64,000 nt of DNA, taken from the NCBI GenBank assembly GCA_963837695.1, contig CAWINZ010000005.1, positions 310,001 through 374,000 of the forward strand. Direction: 5' to 3'. This document shows positions 32,445 to 40,444 of this stretch, one piece after another (the stretch's first letter is position 1; each line of letters opens with the position of its first letter). Origin of the DNA: VRUE01 sp963837695 (GTDB lineage Bacteria > Actinomycetota > Thermoleophilia > Solirubrobacterales > 70-9). The position numbers were made by a program, and so were the translations under genes. The notes beneath the pieces were generated by a model. The model made no database searches. It saw only the letters and a list, made by a program, of their open reading frames with translations, and was not told the origin of the DNA.

Positions 32445-33427
32445 CAACCCAGCGCTTTGCCGTACTGCTTCTCGTAGTACTCGCGGTACTCGCCCGAGCG
32501 GATCGGGCCCCACCACTCCTCGTTCCCGCGGTACCACTCGACGGTGCGCTCGAGGCCCTCAGCAAAGTGCACCCGCGCCTCCCAGCCGAGCTCGGACTTG
32601 AGCTTCTCCGAGGCCAACGAGTAGCGGCGGTCGTGGCCGGGGCGATCGGTGACGTACTCGATCTGCGCCTCGCTCGCGCCGGTCAGCTCGATCACCCGTT
32701 TGACCACCTCGATGTTCTCGCACTCGTCGGGGCCGCCGACGTTGTAGGCCTCGCCGGCGCGTCCCTTCATCAGCACGGTGTGGATGCCGGAGCAGAAGTC
32801 CTCGACGAAGAGCCAGTTGCGCACCTGCCGCCCGTCGCCGTACACCGGCAGCGAGTCCCCGTGGATCGCATTGAGGACCATCAGGGGGATCAGCTTCTCG
32901 GGGTACTGGCGCGGGCCGTAATTGTTCGAGCCGCGCACGATCGAGGCCTCGATGCCGTAGGTGTGGACGTGGGCGGTGACGAGCAGGTCGCCGGCGGCCT
33001 TGGTCGCCGAGTAGGGCGAGGAGGGGTCGAGCGGGGAAGTCTCGGTGAACGAGCCGGAGTCGATCGAGCCGTAGACCTCGTCGGTCGAGACCTGCAGGTA
33101 GCGCGCGACCCCCAGCTCGCGGGCCGCGTCGAGCAGCGTGCCGGTGCCGATCACGTGGGTGCGGGCGAAGGCGTCCTGGTCCTCGATCGAGCGGTCGACG
33201 TGGGACTCGGCGGCGAAGTTGACGACCGCGTCGCAGCCGGACATCGCCTCGCGCACGATCACCGGGTCCTCGATCCCCCCGACCATCAACTCGGTGCCGT
33301 CGGGAAGGTTCTCGCGACGCCCCGCGTAGGTGAGCTTGTCGAGCACCCGCACCTCGTGCTCGCCTGCGATCAGGCGGACGTAGGTGGAGCCGATGAAGCC
33401 GGCGGCGCCGGTGACGAGGATCTTCAC
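32444..33427 (-). CDS. rmlB: dTDP-glucose 4,6-dehydratase
   Basis: Extended SDR making dTDP-4-keto-6-deoxy-D-glucose. It has the NAD motif TGAAGFIGS at residues 6-14, AAESHVDRSI, STDEVYG (active-site Thr/Asp/Glu), YSATKAAGD (YxxxK) and RGSNNYGPRQYPEK. 327 residues, normal. GTG 33427 overlaps the rmlD stop as GTGA; the reading frame upstream is inside rmlD. Its product feeds both rhamnose and the 3-amino sugar pathway at 11-14 kb. Confidence 0.95.
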   Translation of the reverse strand: MKILVTGAAGFIGSTYVRLIAGEHEVRVLDKLTYAGRRENLPDGTELMVGGIEDPVIVREAMSGCDAVVNFAAESHVDRSIEDQDAFARTHVIGTGTLLDAARELGVARYLQVSTDEVYGSIDSGSFTETSPLDPSSPYSATKAAGDLLVTAHVHTYGIEASIVRGSNNYGPRQYPEKLIPLMVLNAIHGDSLPVYGDGRQVRNWLFVEDFCSGIHTVLMKGRAGEAYNVGGPDECENIEVVKRVIELTGASEAQIEYVTDRPGHDRRYSLASEKLKSELGWEARVHFAEGLERTVEWYRGNEEWWGPIRSGEYREYYEKQYGKALG

Positions 33428-34278
33428 CCTGCCGCCTCGCTCTCGGCGCCGCGCTGCGAGAGGTACGCCGCCAGTCCGTCCTGCCATGCGGGCAGCTCGA
33501 TCGCGTGCTCGCGCTGGCTTGCCAAAGCCGAGTAGGCGGGGCGGGGGGCCGGGCGGCCGAGCATCTCGGTGGTCGCCGACATCACTTTGCACTCCACGTT
33601 GGCCTGCTCGAAGATCTCACGGGCGAACTCATACCAGGAGCAGCTGCCGGCGGCGGCCATGTGGTGGATGCCGAACTCGACCCCCTCGATCAGGCGGACG
33701 ATTCCGTAGGCGAGGTGCCAGGTGTAGGTGGGCGAGCCGACCTGGTCGCGGACGACGAGGACCTCGCCGTGATCAGTGGCGAGGCGCAGCATCGTCTCGA
33801 CGAAGTTGGGCCCACCGGTGCCGAAGAGCCAGGCGGAGCGGACGACGAAGTGGCGCTTGTTGGCGGCGCGGGTCGCCTCCTCACCGGCCAGCTTGCCGCG
33901 ACCGTAGGCGGACAGCGGCGCGGTCTGGTCGGTCTCGACGTAGGGCGCGCCCTTGCTGCCGTCGAAGACGTAGTCGCTGCCCACGTAGACGACCGAGGCC
34001 CCGACCGCCGCGGCCGCCGCGGCAACGTTTCCGGCACCCGCGCCGTTGATCGCGGTCGCCTCCTCCTCGTGCTCCTCCGCCCCGTCGACGTCGGTCCAGG
34101 CGGCGCAGTTGATGACGACGTCGGGACGCTCGCCCTCGATCTTCGCGCTCACGGCGCCCTCGTCGGCGATGTCGAGCTCGGCGTGGCCGTACCCGACCAC
34201 CTGGTGGCCGGCGTTGTCGGCGGCGAGCATCACGTCGCGGCCGAGCATCCCGGCGGCGCCGGTGACGAGCAGCTTCAC
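33424..34278 (-). CDS. rmlD: dTDP-4-dehydrorhamnose reductase
   Basis: Final step of dTDP-L-rhamnose synthesis. SDR with LVTGAAGMLGRDV near the start, CAAWTDVDGAE, SDYVFDG, and YGRGKLAGE (YxxxK); C-terminal RPAYSAL is typical of RmlD. 284 residues. GTG 34278 is preceded by GAGGA at good spacing, which rules out longer starts. First gene of the operon; its 5' region contains strong hairpins (34386-34518). Confidence 0.93.
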   Translation of the reverse strand: MKLLVTGAAGMLGRDVMLAADNAGHQVVGYGHAELDIADEGAVSAKIEGERPDVVINCAAWTDVDGAEEHEEEATAINGAGAGNVAAAAAAVGASVVYVGSDYVFDGSKGAPYVETDQTAPLSAYGRGKLAGEEATRAANKRHFVVRSAWLFGTGGPNFVETMLRLATDHGEVLVVRDQVGSPTYTWHLAYGIVRLIEGVEFGIHHMAAAGSCSWYEFAREIFEQANVECKVMSATTEMLGRPAPRPAYSALASQREHAIELPAWQDGLAAYLSQRGAESEAAG

Positions 34279-34385
34279 GGCGTCCTCGATATCTGCGTCT
34301 CGATCTTCAAGAGGCGAACAGGCTATTCGCTCCACAAACCGGCCAGCGAGACGGCCGATATCCAGTCCCCGTCAAGAACGGCTGA

Positions 34386-34518
34386 AGCCGTTGAGTAGGG
34401 GGCGGGCGGGCTCCAGTCCGGACCCACCCGCCCCCTAACTCATGAAGAGGCCGGGCGCGGACCTCAGGTGGGAGCTGGGAGGCGACCCCCGAGGGGTTTA
34501 ATCACGCTAACCCGGCCT
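34386..34518 (-). promoter_or_regulatory. Structured intergenic region upstream of rmlD
   Basis: The 309-bp gap between the regulator operon and rmlD holds two structures. An imperfect stem of about 18 bp joins 34391-34409 and 34424-34442 (GGGGGCGGG arms), perhaps a terminator of the regulator operon. A 71-nt domain is closed by the perfect 8-bp pair AGGCCGGG (34448-34455) and CCCGGCCT (34511-34518) with an inner ACCCC/GGGGT hairpin. Read on the minus strand it lies in the rmlD leader. No known riboswitch class is recognised. Confidence 0.5.
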
Positions 34519-34587
34519 ACCGACAAACTTTACGGCCTCCAGCGGGTGGTTGGGCCAAAAGGGGTTTGAACGTGAGCTCCTTCTCGC

Positions 34588-34854
34588 CTATGTGAGGAGC
34601 GCGACAGCCCGGAGCCCCGCCTGCGTCGGCATCACGATCTCACCCTCCCCTGCGCAAAAAAGGCCGAACTCACAGAGTCCACGGATCGCCTGCGCCGCGG
34701 TCTCGACCTCCCTGGAATCATCAGCGTCGTTGACGATCTTCAGGGCAAGTTCGTTGGCCGTCAGCTTTTGGGGATGCAGTTCGGCGGCCACTTCAAGGAT
34801 CACGGCTTCGACTATCGCCACGTTGTACTTGGGCAAGGGGTCGGTCTCGGTCAT
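34588..34854 (-). CDS. Small winged-helix-like protein
   Basis: 88 residues (MTETDPLPKYNVAIVEAV start). An alpha-rich segment with LTANELALKIVND and IRGLCEFGLFCAGEGEIVMPTQAG looks like a short winged helix plus beta-hairpin, so it may be a DNA-binding partner. ATG 34854 overlaps the upstream regulator stop as ATGA, implying translation together. No family assigned. Confidence 0.6.
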   Translation of the reverse strand: MTETDPLPKYNVAIVEAVILEVAAELHPQKLTANELALKIVNDADDSREVETAAQAIRGLCEFGLFCAGEGEIVMPTQAGLRAVALLT

Positions 34855-35534
34855 GATGGCCGGCCCGCCACTGCCGCGTCCTGAGTGGCCAGGGCGTGGA
34901 GGTCGGCAGGCTCCCAGGCGGCCTCGAAGGCCAAGAGCGCGAAGGTGTAGCCGATCGCCTCGCCGCCGTCGCCGTTGGCCTTTGCCATCCGCTTTGCCAC
35001 AGCCCCCTGCTCGGCTTCGACTTCCTTGCTCGCCCACTGCGCGATTGCCGATACGTTGCGCCTTCCCTCTGGATCGAGGACGAGCGGGGCGCGGGTGATG
35101 TGATCGTGGGTGCCTTGCAGCTTGCCCGCTTTCAAGGCTCCCGCCAGGTCGTTGAACAAGTCGCTCGCCTGGCCCGCGCCGACGACGGCGCGCAAACCCT
35201 TCTTCAGCTGCCGCCATGCCTTCGCCGGGAACAGCGTTTTCGCGCTGGCGCGATAGTAATGCTCCATTGCGCCTCGGCGGGGCACCAAGCGCGTCTCTTC
35301 GATCATCCCGTCGCAGTCGTCGCGCAGCACTTTGACGTGGTAGCTGACCTGGCTCAGTCCTTCGTTCAGCGCCGCCGCAAGCTCTTTGGGGCTGACCTCG
35401 CCCTGGACCGCAGCGAGCAGGATGTGCTGGCGGAGGACGTGGTCCAGCGCCTTGACCCACCGCGGATCCACCAGGGGCGGCAGATGCTCCCCGCCTTTAC
35501 TCCTGTCGGCTTTACTTGACTTAGCTCTAGACAT
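34851..35534 (-). CDS. ArsR-like winged-helix transcriptional regulator
   Basis: 227 residues. Residues about 20-105 form an HTH: LDHVLRQHILLAAVQ, VSPKELAAALNEGLSQVSYHVKVLRD, then the wing with AMEHYYRASA. The C-terminal part (about 115-225) is alpha-helical and may bind a ligand. ATG 35534 has GGAAGG 8 nt upstream. The same HTH-plus-helical plan is found twice in the neighbouring gene at 35727. Co-translated with 34588. It probably controls genes of this interval. Confidence 0.77.
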   Translation of the reverse strand: MSRAKSSKADRSKGGEHLPPLVDPRWVKALDHVLRQHILLAAVQGEVSPKELAAALNEGLSQVSYHVKVLRDDCDGMIEETRLVPRRGAMEHYYRASAKTLFPAKAWRQLKKGLRAVVGAGQASDLFNDLAGALKAGKLQGTHDHITRAPLVLDPEGRRNVSAIAQWASKEVEAEQGAVAKRMAKANGDGGEAIGYTFALLAFEAAWEPADLHALATQDAAVAGRPS

Positions 35535-35726
35535 TCTTGCCTTCCCGTTCACCGGGGACGCGGGGGAGCGATGGCGCACCACCCACGGGACAACCCCGGA
35601 CCCGACCGCACGTTGGTTCAAGCAGTCAGTTCTGTTCTGAGTAGTGAACAGTTGCAGATAGGAACGGGGGAGTCTCTACCAAATCCTCGAACTGGTTTGC
35701 ACCGACGACGGACGGATACCTTTCGC

Positions 35727-37031
35727 TCAGGCTTTGTTGGGCGCAGAGTGATTTCGTTGTAGCGGACTGGGCGCAGAGGTCCGGCTTCGCTCGTAACCAA
35801 ACGAGGTGATGATGTACGTGATGCCAGGCTCGCCCGTCTCAGCACGACGGTCAGCCGATCTCGCCTCGATCTCGTGCTTCCGTTGCCACGATGCCACTTC
35901 CTCGTCTGCCAGGTCATTGCGGCCTTGTTTGTCAAGATTGATTCGATTCCATGAGAGAAAGGCGCGAGGGTCGTTAACCATCTTCCCCGCCCAGAGAGAA
36001 GCCAATGCCTCAGCCGAAGCCGCCTGCACAATCATCGCGTAAAGGGCCTGGCGCTCCTCCACGCTCATAGCTGCCACTTCCTCGTCGGAAAAATACGGCA
36101 AACTGACCACCGAGTAGTAGTGCTGCTCGATGTTTCCCACCTTTTCGGTTTTGGCGATGTCGATGCTTCCGTCTTTAAGCATTTCCTTGAGGTGGTAATC
36201 GACGTTGTTGAGTGGCTTGCGGACGATCTTAGAAAGCTGGGAGGCGGTGGCCAAACCTTCGTGCAGCGCTGCTCGGATTTCGATTCGGAGACGGTGCCCC
36301 AGCGAATAGCTCACCGCGTCCTCGACGCACCGCTCCGCTTTACCCAGATGCTGAAGCGCAGCTAAACCCTTGATCCGTCCCTCTTTAGTGGGCGGTTCGA
36401 GGGCTGACAAGGGCTCCGGCGGTGACGTGCGGCTTCGCTCATAGGCAAGCGCCGTAATGACGTAGGTGACACCCCGCTCGCCCGTCTTCGCCCGGCGGTT
36501 TGCCGACTCGACCTCGATCTCGTGCTTCCGTTGCCACGATGCCATTTCCTCGTCTGCCAGGTCATTGCGGCCCCGCCGATCCAAATTGATGCGATTCCAG
36601 GCAACCATTACGCGGGGATCGCGGACCATTTTGCCCGCCCACAGTGCTGCCAGGGCCTCCGCTGTCGATGCCTGCACGATCATCGCGTAAAGGGCCTGCC
36701 GGTCTTCTAGACCCATTTCCGCCACGTCGTCGTCTGAGAAGTACGGCAACTCAACCACGCAGTAGTAGTGCTGCTCCATGTTGCCGACCTTTACGGTTTT
36801 GGCGATGGCGATGCTTCCGTCTCTAAGCATTTCCTTGATGTGGTAATCAAGGTTGCTGCGAGGCTCGTCGACGATCTTGGCGAGCTGGGCGGCGGTCGCT
36901 GGACCTTCGTGCAGTGCCGCCCGGATTTCGATTCGGACGCGGTGCCCCAGCGAATAGCTCACCGCGTCCTCGACGCACCGCGCCCCTTGCCCCAAGCGGC
37001 GAATTGCTGCTATCGCTATATCCGTCGTCAT
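35727..37031 (-). CDS. Tandem-duplicated ArsR-like winged-helix regulator
   Basis: 434 residues made of two near-identical halves (about 12-205 and 222-415). Each half has GARCVEDAVSYSLGHR or its equivalent, a winged helix (TAAQLAKIVDEPRSNLDYH / TASQLSKIVRKPLNNVDYH), a YY-containing wing (EQHYYCVVELPYFSD) and a helical segment ending in NRINLDRRGRNDLADEE and WQRKHEIE. A single chain would present two DNA-binding domains, mimicking a dimer. Start ATG 37031 with GGAG about 14 nt upstream. No membrane segments. Target unknown. Confidence 0.78.
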   Translation of the reverse strand: MTTDIAIAAIRRLGQGARCVEDAVSYSLGHRVRIEIRAALHEGPATAAQLAKIVDEPRSNLDYHIKEMLRDGSIAIAKTVKVGNMEQHYYCVVELPYFSDDDVAEMGLEDRQALYAMIVQASTAEALAALWAGKMVRDPRVMVAWNRINLDRRGRNDLADEEMASWQRKHEIEVESANRRAKTGERGVTYVITALAYERSRTSPPEPLSALEPPTKEGRIKGLAALQHLGKAERCVEDAVSYSLGHRLRIEIRAALHEGLATASQLSKIVRKPLNNVDYHLKEMLKDGSIDIAKTEKVGNIEQHYYSVVSLPYFSDEEVAAMSVEERQALYAMIVQAASAEALASLWAGKMVNDPRAFLSWNRINLDKQGRNDLADEEVASWQRKHEIEARSADRRAETGEPGITYIITSFGYERSRTSAPSPLQRNHSAPNKA

Positions 37032-37155
37032 TCGTAGTCGTTTCTCCGCTCATGTCGCTTGCCGGTAGTCAGTGGTCGTCGAGCATAAAGCTCTCACGCC
37101 CCGGATTTTCCCGCCGGTCAGGCAATCCCCGTCGCTCAGGCTTTCTCTACCTTGA

Positions 37156-37206
37156 TCAGTCCCCCCCAAGCGAGTCTCGCTGGGGCTGACCACGGAGGGA
37201 GGTGAG
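37156..37206 (+). promoter_or_regulatory. Hairpin and strong ribosome binding site before a 19-codon ORF
   Basis: CCCC-A-AGCGA / TCGCT-GGGG pairs at 37164-37185 with one bulge, extended outward by TCAG/CTGA. The sequence GGAGGGAGGTGAG follows at 37194-37206 and lies 6 nt before ATG 37213. Hairpin, RBS and tiny ORF in sequence suggest a leader-peptide or translational control element. Confidence 0.55.
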
Positions 37207-37212
37207 ACAGTT

Positions 37213-37272
37213 ATGAAGATCGCCGAGACGGCGCACGTTTTCCAGAGCGTGCTGGTCGCCAAGCACTCCTAG
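37213..37272 (+). CDS. Putative 19-residue peptide
   Basis: Encodes MKIAETAHVFQSVLVAKHS and a stop. Support comes from the near-perfect Shine-Dalgarno (GGAGG and AGGTGA) at good spacing and from the hairpin directly upstream. It lies between the divergent tandem regulator (35727) and the XRE regulator (37427). It could be a leader peptide, a signal peptide pheromone or a micro-protein; the sequence alone does not say. No membrane segment. Confidence 0.4.
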   Translation: MKIAETAHVFQSVLVAKHS

Positions 37273-37426
37273 TCGGGTGCACGTGAGGGCCGGTCTTGAC
37301 CCGGTTGCGTGAGGGGTTGGGATCGGCCCCTTCTTCCGTTTACAAGCGCCATAGGCGTGAGAGTTTACGCAAGAACCTGTGAAGTTTCCTATGGCGGTTC
37401 AATGCCGCAGGCAAGAGGATTGCGGC

Positions 37427-37621
37427 ATGGGCGTCCTCGGCACCAACCTCCGCGAGGCGCGCAAAAAGCTCGGGTTGACGCAGGAACAGGTCGCCCAGCG
37501 GAGTGGGGTCCACTCCACCGAGGTCAGCCGGATCGAGGGCGGCAAGCGCGACCCGAAAGTCTCGACCGTTGAACGGCTCGCCAAGGCGGTCGAGGTGAAG
37601 CCGGGGCGGCTGCTGGACTAG
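37427..37621 (+). CDS. Small XRE-family HTH regulator
   Basis: 64 residues, essentially one Cro/C1-type HTH: LREARKKLGLTQEQVAQRSGV, STEVSRIEGGKRDP recognition helix, VSTVERLAKAVEV. ATG 37427 has AGAGGA upstream; an in-frame GTG at 37379 would add 16 non-conserved residues. Such minimal XRE proteins often act in small regulatory or phage-like circuits. It is convergent with rmlA (24 bp between stops). Confidence 0.82.
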   Translation: MGVLGTNLREARKKLGLTQEQVAQRSGVHSTEVSRIEGGKRDPKVSTVERLAKAVEVKPGRLLD

Positions 37622-37644
37622 ATCCCGGGCCGAAACGGCCCGGA

Positions 37645-38721
37645 TCAGATGATCTTGATCTCTGACTTGTCCCCGACCAGCATGCGCAGCGTCTTCGGCA
37701 TCCCGTCGCTGCGGGTCAGCTTCACTTCGCGGCCGAGCAGACTTGCCTCCATGCGGGTGCCGAGGTCTTCGACGACAGAGCCGGCGAGGACTATGGAGTG
37801 CTCGATTTCAGAGCGGCAGATCTTCACGTCCTCGCCGATCGAAGTGTAGGGGCCGACGTAGGCGCCCTCGATCCTGGCACCGGCGCCAATCACGGCCGGG
37901 CCGCGCACGACGGAGCCGCTCACGCTCGCGCCCGCCTCGACCACGACCCGCCCCTCGACCCGTGAGTCGGCGTCGATCTCGCCTTCGAGGCGCGTCTCGA
38001 TCTCCTCGAGGACGAGGCGGTTGGCCTCGAGCATGTCGGCGAGCTGGCCGGTGTCCTTCCACCAGCCGCTGACCACCTCCGACTGGACCTTGTGGCCGTC
38101 CTCGATCAGGCTCTGGATCGCCTCGGTGATCTCGAGCTCGCCGCGCCAGGAAGGCTCCAGCGCGCGAGCGGCCTCGAAGATCGCCTGCTGGAAGAGGTAA
38201 ACGCCCACCAGAGCGAGGTTGGAGGGCGGGTCTTTCGGCTTCTCGACCAGACGGACGACGTGGTCGCCGTCGAGCTCGGCGACCCCGTAGTGCTCGGGCT
38301 CCTCGACGGGAGTAAGCAGGATCAGCGCGTCGGGCTCGGACTCGCGGAAGGTCGCGACGAGGCCGCGCAGGCCGTCGGCGAGCAGGTTGTCGCCGAGGTA
38401 CATGACAAAGGGCGAGCCGCCGATGAACTCCTCGGCCGTGAGCACGGCGTGGGCCAGCCCGGCTGGCTTGTCCTGGACGATGTAGGTGATCTCGGCGCCG
38501 AACCGGGAGCCGTCGCCGGCCGCCTCGCGGATCTCCTCGCCGGTCTCCGGGGCGATGATGATCCCGATCTGCTCGACACCGGCGTCGACCAGCGCCTCGA
38601 TCCCGTAGAAGAGCACGGGTTTGTTGGCGACGGGCACGAGCTGCTTCGCCGAGGTGTGGGTGATGGGCCGCAGGCGAGTGCCCGCCCCACCGGAGAGAAT
38701 CAGTCCCTTAAGGGGCTCCAT
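37645..38721 (-). CDS. rmlA: Glucose-1-phosphate thymidylyltransferase (long type)
   Basis: First step of dTDP-sugar synthesis. Nucleotidyltransferase domain with GLILSGGAGTRLRPITHTSAKQ at the N-terminus, YLGDNLLADG and VEKPKDPPSNLALVGVY, plus a C-terminal left-handed helix of hexapeptide-like repeats (about 240-340), the long RmlA form. ATG 38721 fits the family start; a TTG four codons earlier is possible. It is separated from rmlDBC by the regulator cluster, so it has its own promoter, perhaps shared with the ATPase gene 30 bp upstream. Confidence 0.92.
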   Translation of the reverse strand: MEPLKGLILSGGAGTRLRPITHTSAKQLVPVANKPVLFYGIEALVDAGVEQIGIIIAPETGEEIREAAGDGSRFGAEITYIVQDKPAGLAHAVLTAEEFIGGSPFVMYLGDNLLADGLRGLVATFRESEPDALILLTPVEEPEHYGVAELDGDHVVRLVEKPKDPPSNLALVGVYLFQQAIFEAARALEPSWRGELEITEAIQSLIEDGHKVQSEVVSGWWKDTGQLADMLEANRLVLEEIETRLEGEIDADSRVEGRVVVEAGASVSGSVVRGPAVIGAGARIEGAYVGPYTSIGEDVKICRSEIEHSIVLAGSVVEDLGTRMEASLLGREVKLTRSDGMPKTLRMLVGDKSEIKII

Positions 38722-38751
38722 GGGAGGCTGCAACCCTACTGCGCTACCTGG

Positions 38752-40056
38752 TCAGGGGCCCAGCAGGGCGGCGGGAACGACCGCGACGCCGTCGCGGCGG
38801 CGGTAGGCCGCGCTACCGGTGGTGACGATGACCATGTCGGCAAGGTCGTCGCCGATCTGCTCCTTCAGCCAGAGCAGGTGGCGCACGTCGGCGTCGGTGG
38901 GAGCCACACCGAGCTTCACCTCGATCGCGACGACCGACTGCCCGCGCTCGACGATCAGGTCGACCTCGTGTTCGCCGCCTCGAGTGCGGAGATGGTAGGT
39001 GCGCGCCTCGATCCGCTGTGCGTAGACGCGCACGGAGAGGGTCACGAGCGACTCGAACAACGCCCCGAGCAAGGTGCCGTCGCGAGGGATCCATGGACTT
39101 GACGGACCGCCTTTCAACAACACGTCGGCATCGACCCCGAGCAGGCGGGCGGCGAGCGCCGGGTCAGCGAGGTGGTGCTTGAACGGGAGCGACAGGCGCG
39201 CAAGCCGGTTGAAGGTGGGACCCCATGCATGAACGGGATCGAGGATCCACAGTTGCTCGAGGATGTCGCGATAGGCAAGTGCCGTAGGGCGAGAGGGCTT
39301 GTCGGCCTCGTCGCCTGTCGCGGCATCCCTGATCTTCTCGAAGCTGGTCGTCGTGGCAGTCGCCGCGGCATACGCGGCCATCCATCGCTTGAGGGTGTCG
39401 GGACGGCGGACTTTCCGGCCGAGTTCCTCGAACTCCCGATCGACGATGTGATCCACATAGCCATCGAGCTGCGCGCGCACGGACCGCATGGGCTGATCGC
39501 GGATTCCGGGGAATCCCGAGCGCAGTATCTCCTCGACGTAGCCCTTGAGATCTATCTCCGCCCGCCCCTCGACCGGCGGTCGTTCGCCCTCGAGGAGGGT
39601 CGAGAGAGCCACGGTCGGCATGGCGATACCTCGCTCGGCGAGGGCCATCGGACGCATGCGCATCCGTACGATTCGCCCGGCCCCAGAGTGAACCGGCTGG
39701 TTGGTCGGAGTCGCCGAGCCGGTCAGCAAGAACGTCCCTCCCGCCGCACCGGCGTCAACCGCCCGCCGGACCCGATCGAAGACTGGGGGCACCCGCTGCC
39801 ACTCGTCGATGAGAATCGGCGGCTCCCCTTCGACCACCTGGGACGTATCGCCTTCGATGATCGAGCGTTGTGACTCCTGATCGAGGCGATAGACGGTGGC
39901 GGCTCGCCGCGCGGCCGTGACCGTCTTTCCGACCGCCTTCGGACCCGCTATCGCGATGGCCGGCAGGCCCGGAAGAAGTTCGTCGAGCTCTTCATCGATG
40001 ATCCGCGGACGGTATGCGGCGCCTGCGGTTTGATCGGGATCGGGGGGGGCTTCCAT
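38752..40056 (-). CDS. AAA (AAA_14) ATPase with DUF4143 domain, paralogue 2
   Basis: 434 residues. Walker A GPKAVGKT near residues 38-45, PILIDEWQ (Walker B) near 80, LLTGSAT near 112, then a helical/wHTH middle and the DUF4143 C-terminus with HEVDLIVERGQSVVAIEVKL near 365-385, the nuclease-like D/E-x-K pattern of the family. It shares architecture but little sequence with paralogue 1. A four-unit 23-bp array begins 2 bp from its ATG. Its role is unknown; neighbours are surface glycan genes. Confidence 0.82.
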   Translation of the reverse strand: MEAPPDPDQTAGAAYRPRIIDEELDELLPGLPAIAIAGPKAVGKTVTAARRAATVYRLDQESQRSIIEGDTSQVVEGEPPILIDEWQRVPPVFDRVRRAVDAGAAGGTFLLTGSATPTNQPVHSGAGRIVRMRMRPMALAERGIAMPTVALSTLLEGERPPVEGRAEIDLKGYVEEILRSGFPGIRDQPMRSVRAQLDGYVDHIVDREFEELGRKVRRPDTLKRWMAAYAAATATTTSFEKIRDAATGDEADKPSRPTALAYRDILEQLWILDPVHAWGPTFNRLARLSLPFKHHLADPALAARLLGVDADVLLKGGPSSPWIPRDGTLLGALFESLVTLSVRVYAQRIEARTYHLRTRGGEHEVDLIVERGQSVVAIEVKLGVAPTDADVRHLLWLKEQIGDDLADMVIVTTGSAAYRRRDGVAVVPAALLGP

Positions 40057-40057
40057 C

Positions 40058-40150
40058 GTTCTACCTTACAGTTTTGCGGAATTCTAATTTACATTTCGGC
40101 GGGAATCTAGTTTACAGTTCGTCGGCATTCTACTTTACATCTCGTCGCTC
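40058..40150. promoter_or_regulatory. Four-unit 23-bp direct repeat array at the start of ATPase 2
   Basis: The tetranucleotide TCTA recurs at 40060, 40083, 40106 and 40129, exactly 23 bp apart, within units of consensus TTCTANTTTACANTTCGNCGG. The array runs from 2 bp upstream of the ATPase ATG into the region shared with the divergent gene at 40204. It leaves no separate space for an RBS. It parallels the four-unit 22-bp array of ATPase 1 in unit number, spacing and position although the sequence differs. Confidence 0.87.
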
Positions 40151-40203
40151 ACATGCTCCCTTCCAACCCCGGCCATGACGCCTGTCTCTACGATAGGCCG
40201 CTG

Positions 40204-40440
40204 ATGAGCGCTGGGCCGCAGACGAGCGACGAGCGAGGCGAGGTCGAGGCCAGACACCGGGCGGAGCTGGACACTCAGCGCGAGGAGTTCCACCGCGAGC
40301 TCAGCCGCCGGGCCTTCCGGATCGGCGAGCTCGAACAGGAGATGATCGAAGTCGCGCAGACCTACGAGGGCTCGCTCAGCTGGCGGCTGACGCGGCCGGT
40401 GCGGGCCGCCAGGACCCTGCTGGCGAAGCTGCGGGGCTGA
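40204..40440 (+). CDS. Small coiled-coil protein with glycosyltransferase-type C-terminal motif
   Basis: 78 residues. A charged coiled coil (RHRAELDTQREEFHREL to EQEMIEVAQ) is followed by YEGSLSWRLTRPVRAARTL, the SWRLTxPxR motif often seen at the ends of glycosyltransferase chains and also in the sulfotransferase at 25265. ATG 40204 is preferred over 40153. It ends 4 nt before the GT2 gene. It may be a split-off linker/scaffold domain of that enzyme. Confidence 0.55.
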   Translation: MSAGPQTSDERGEVEARHRAELDTQREEFHRELSRRAFRIGELEQEMIEVAQTYEGSLSWRLTRPVRAARTLLAKLRG

Positions 40441-40444
40441 GTCG

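Noticed and set aside
37379..37426. Longer N-terminus for the XRE regulator
   Set aside because: The extra 16 residues are not part of the HTH fold and the RBS favours ATG 37427.
40058..40150. CRISPR array
   Set aside because: Units are contiguous 23-bp repeats without spacers, only four, and no cas genes are nearby.
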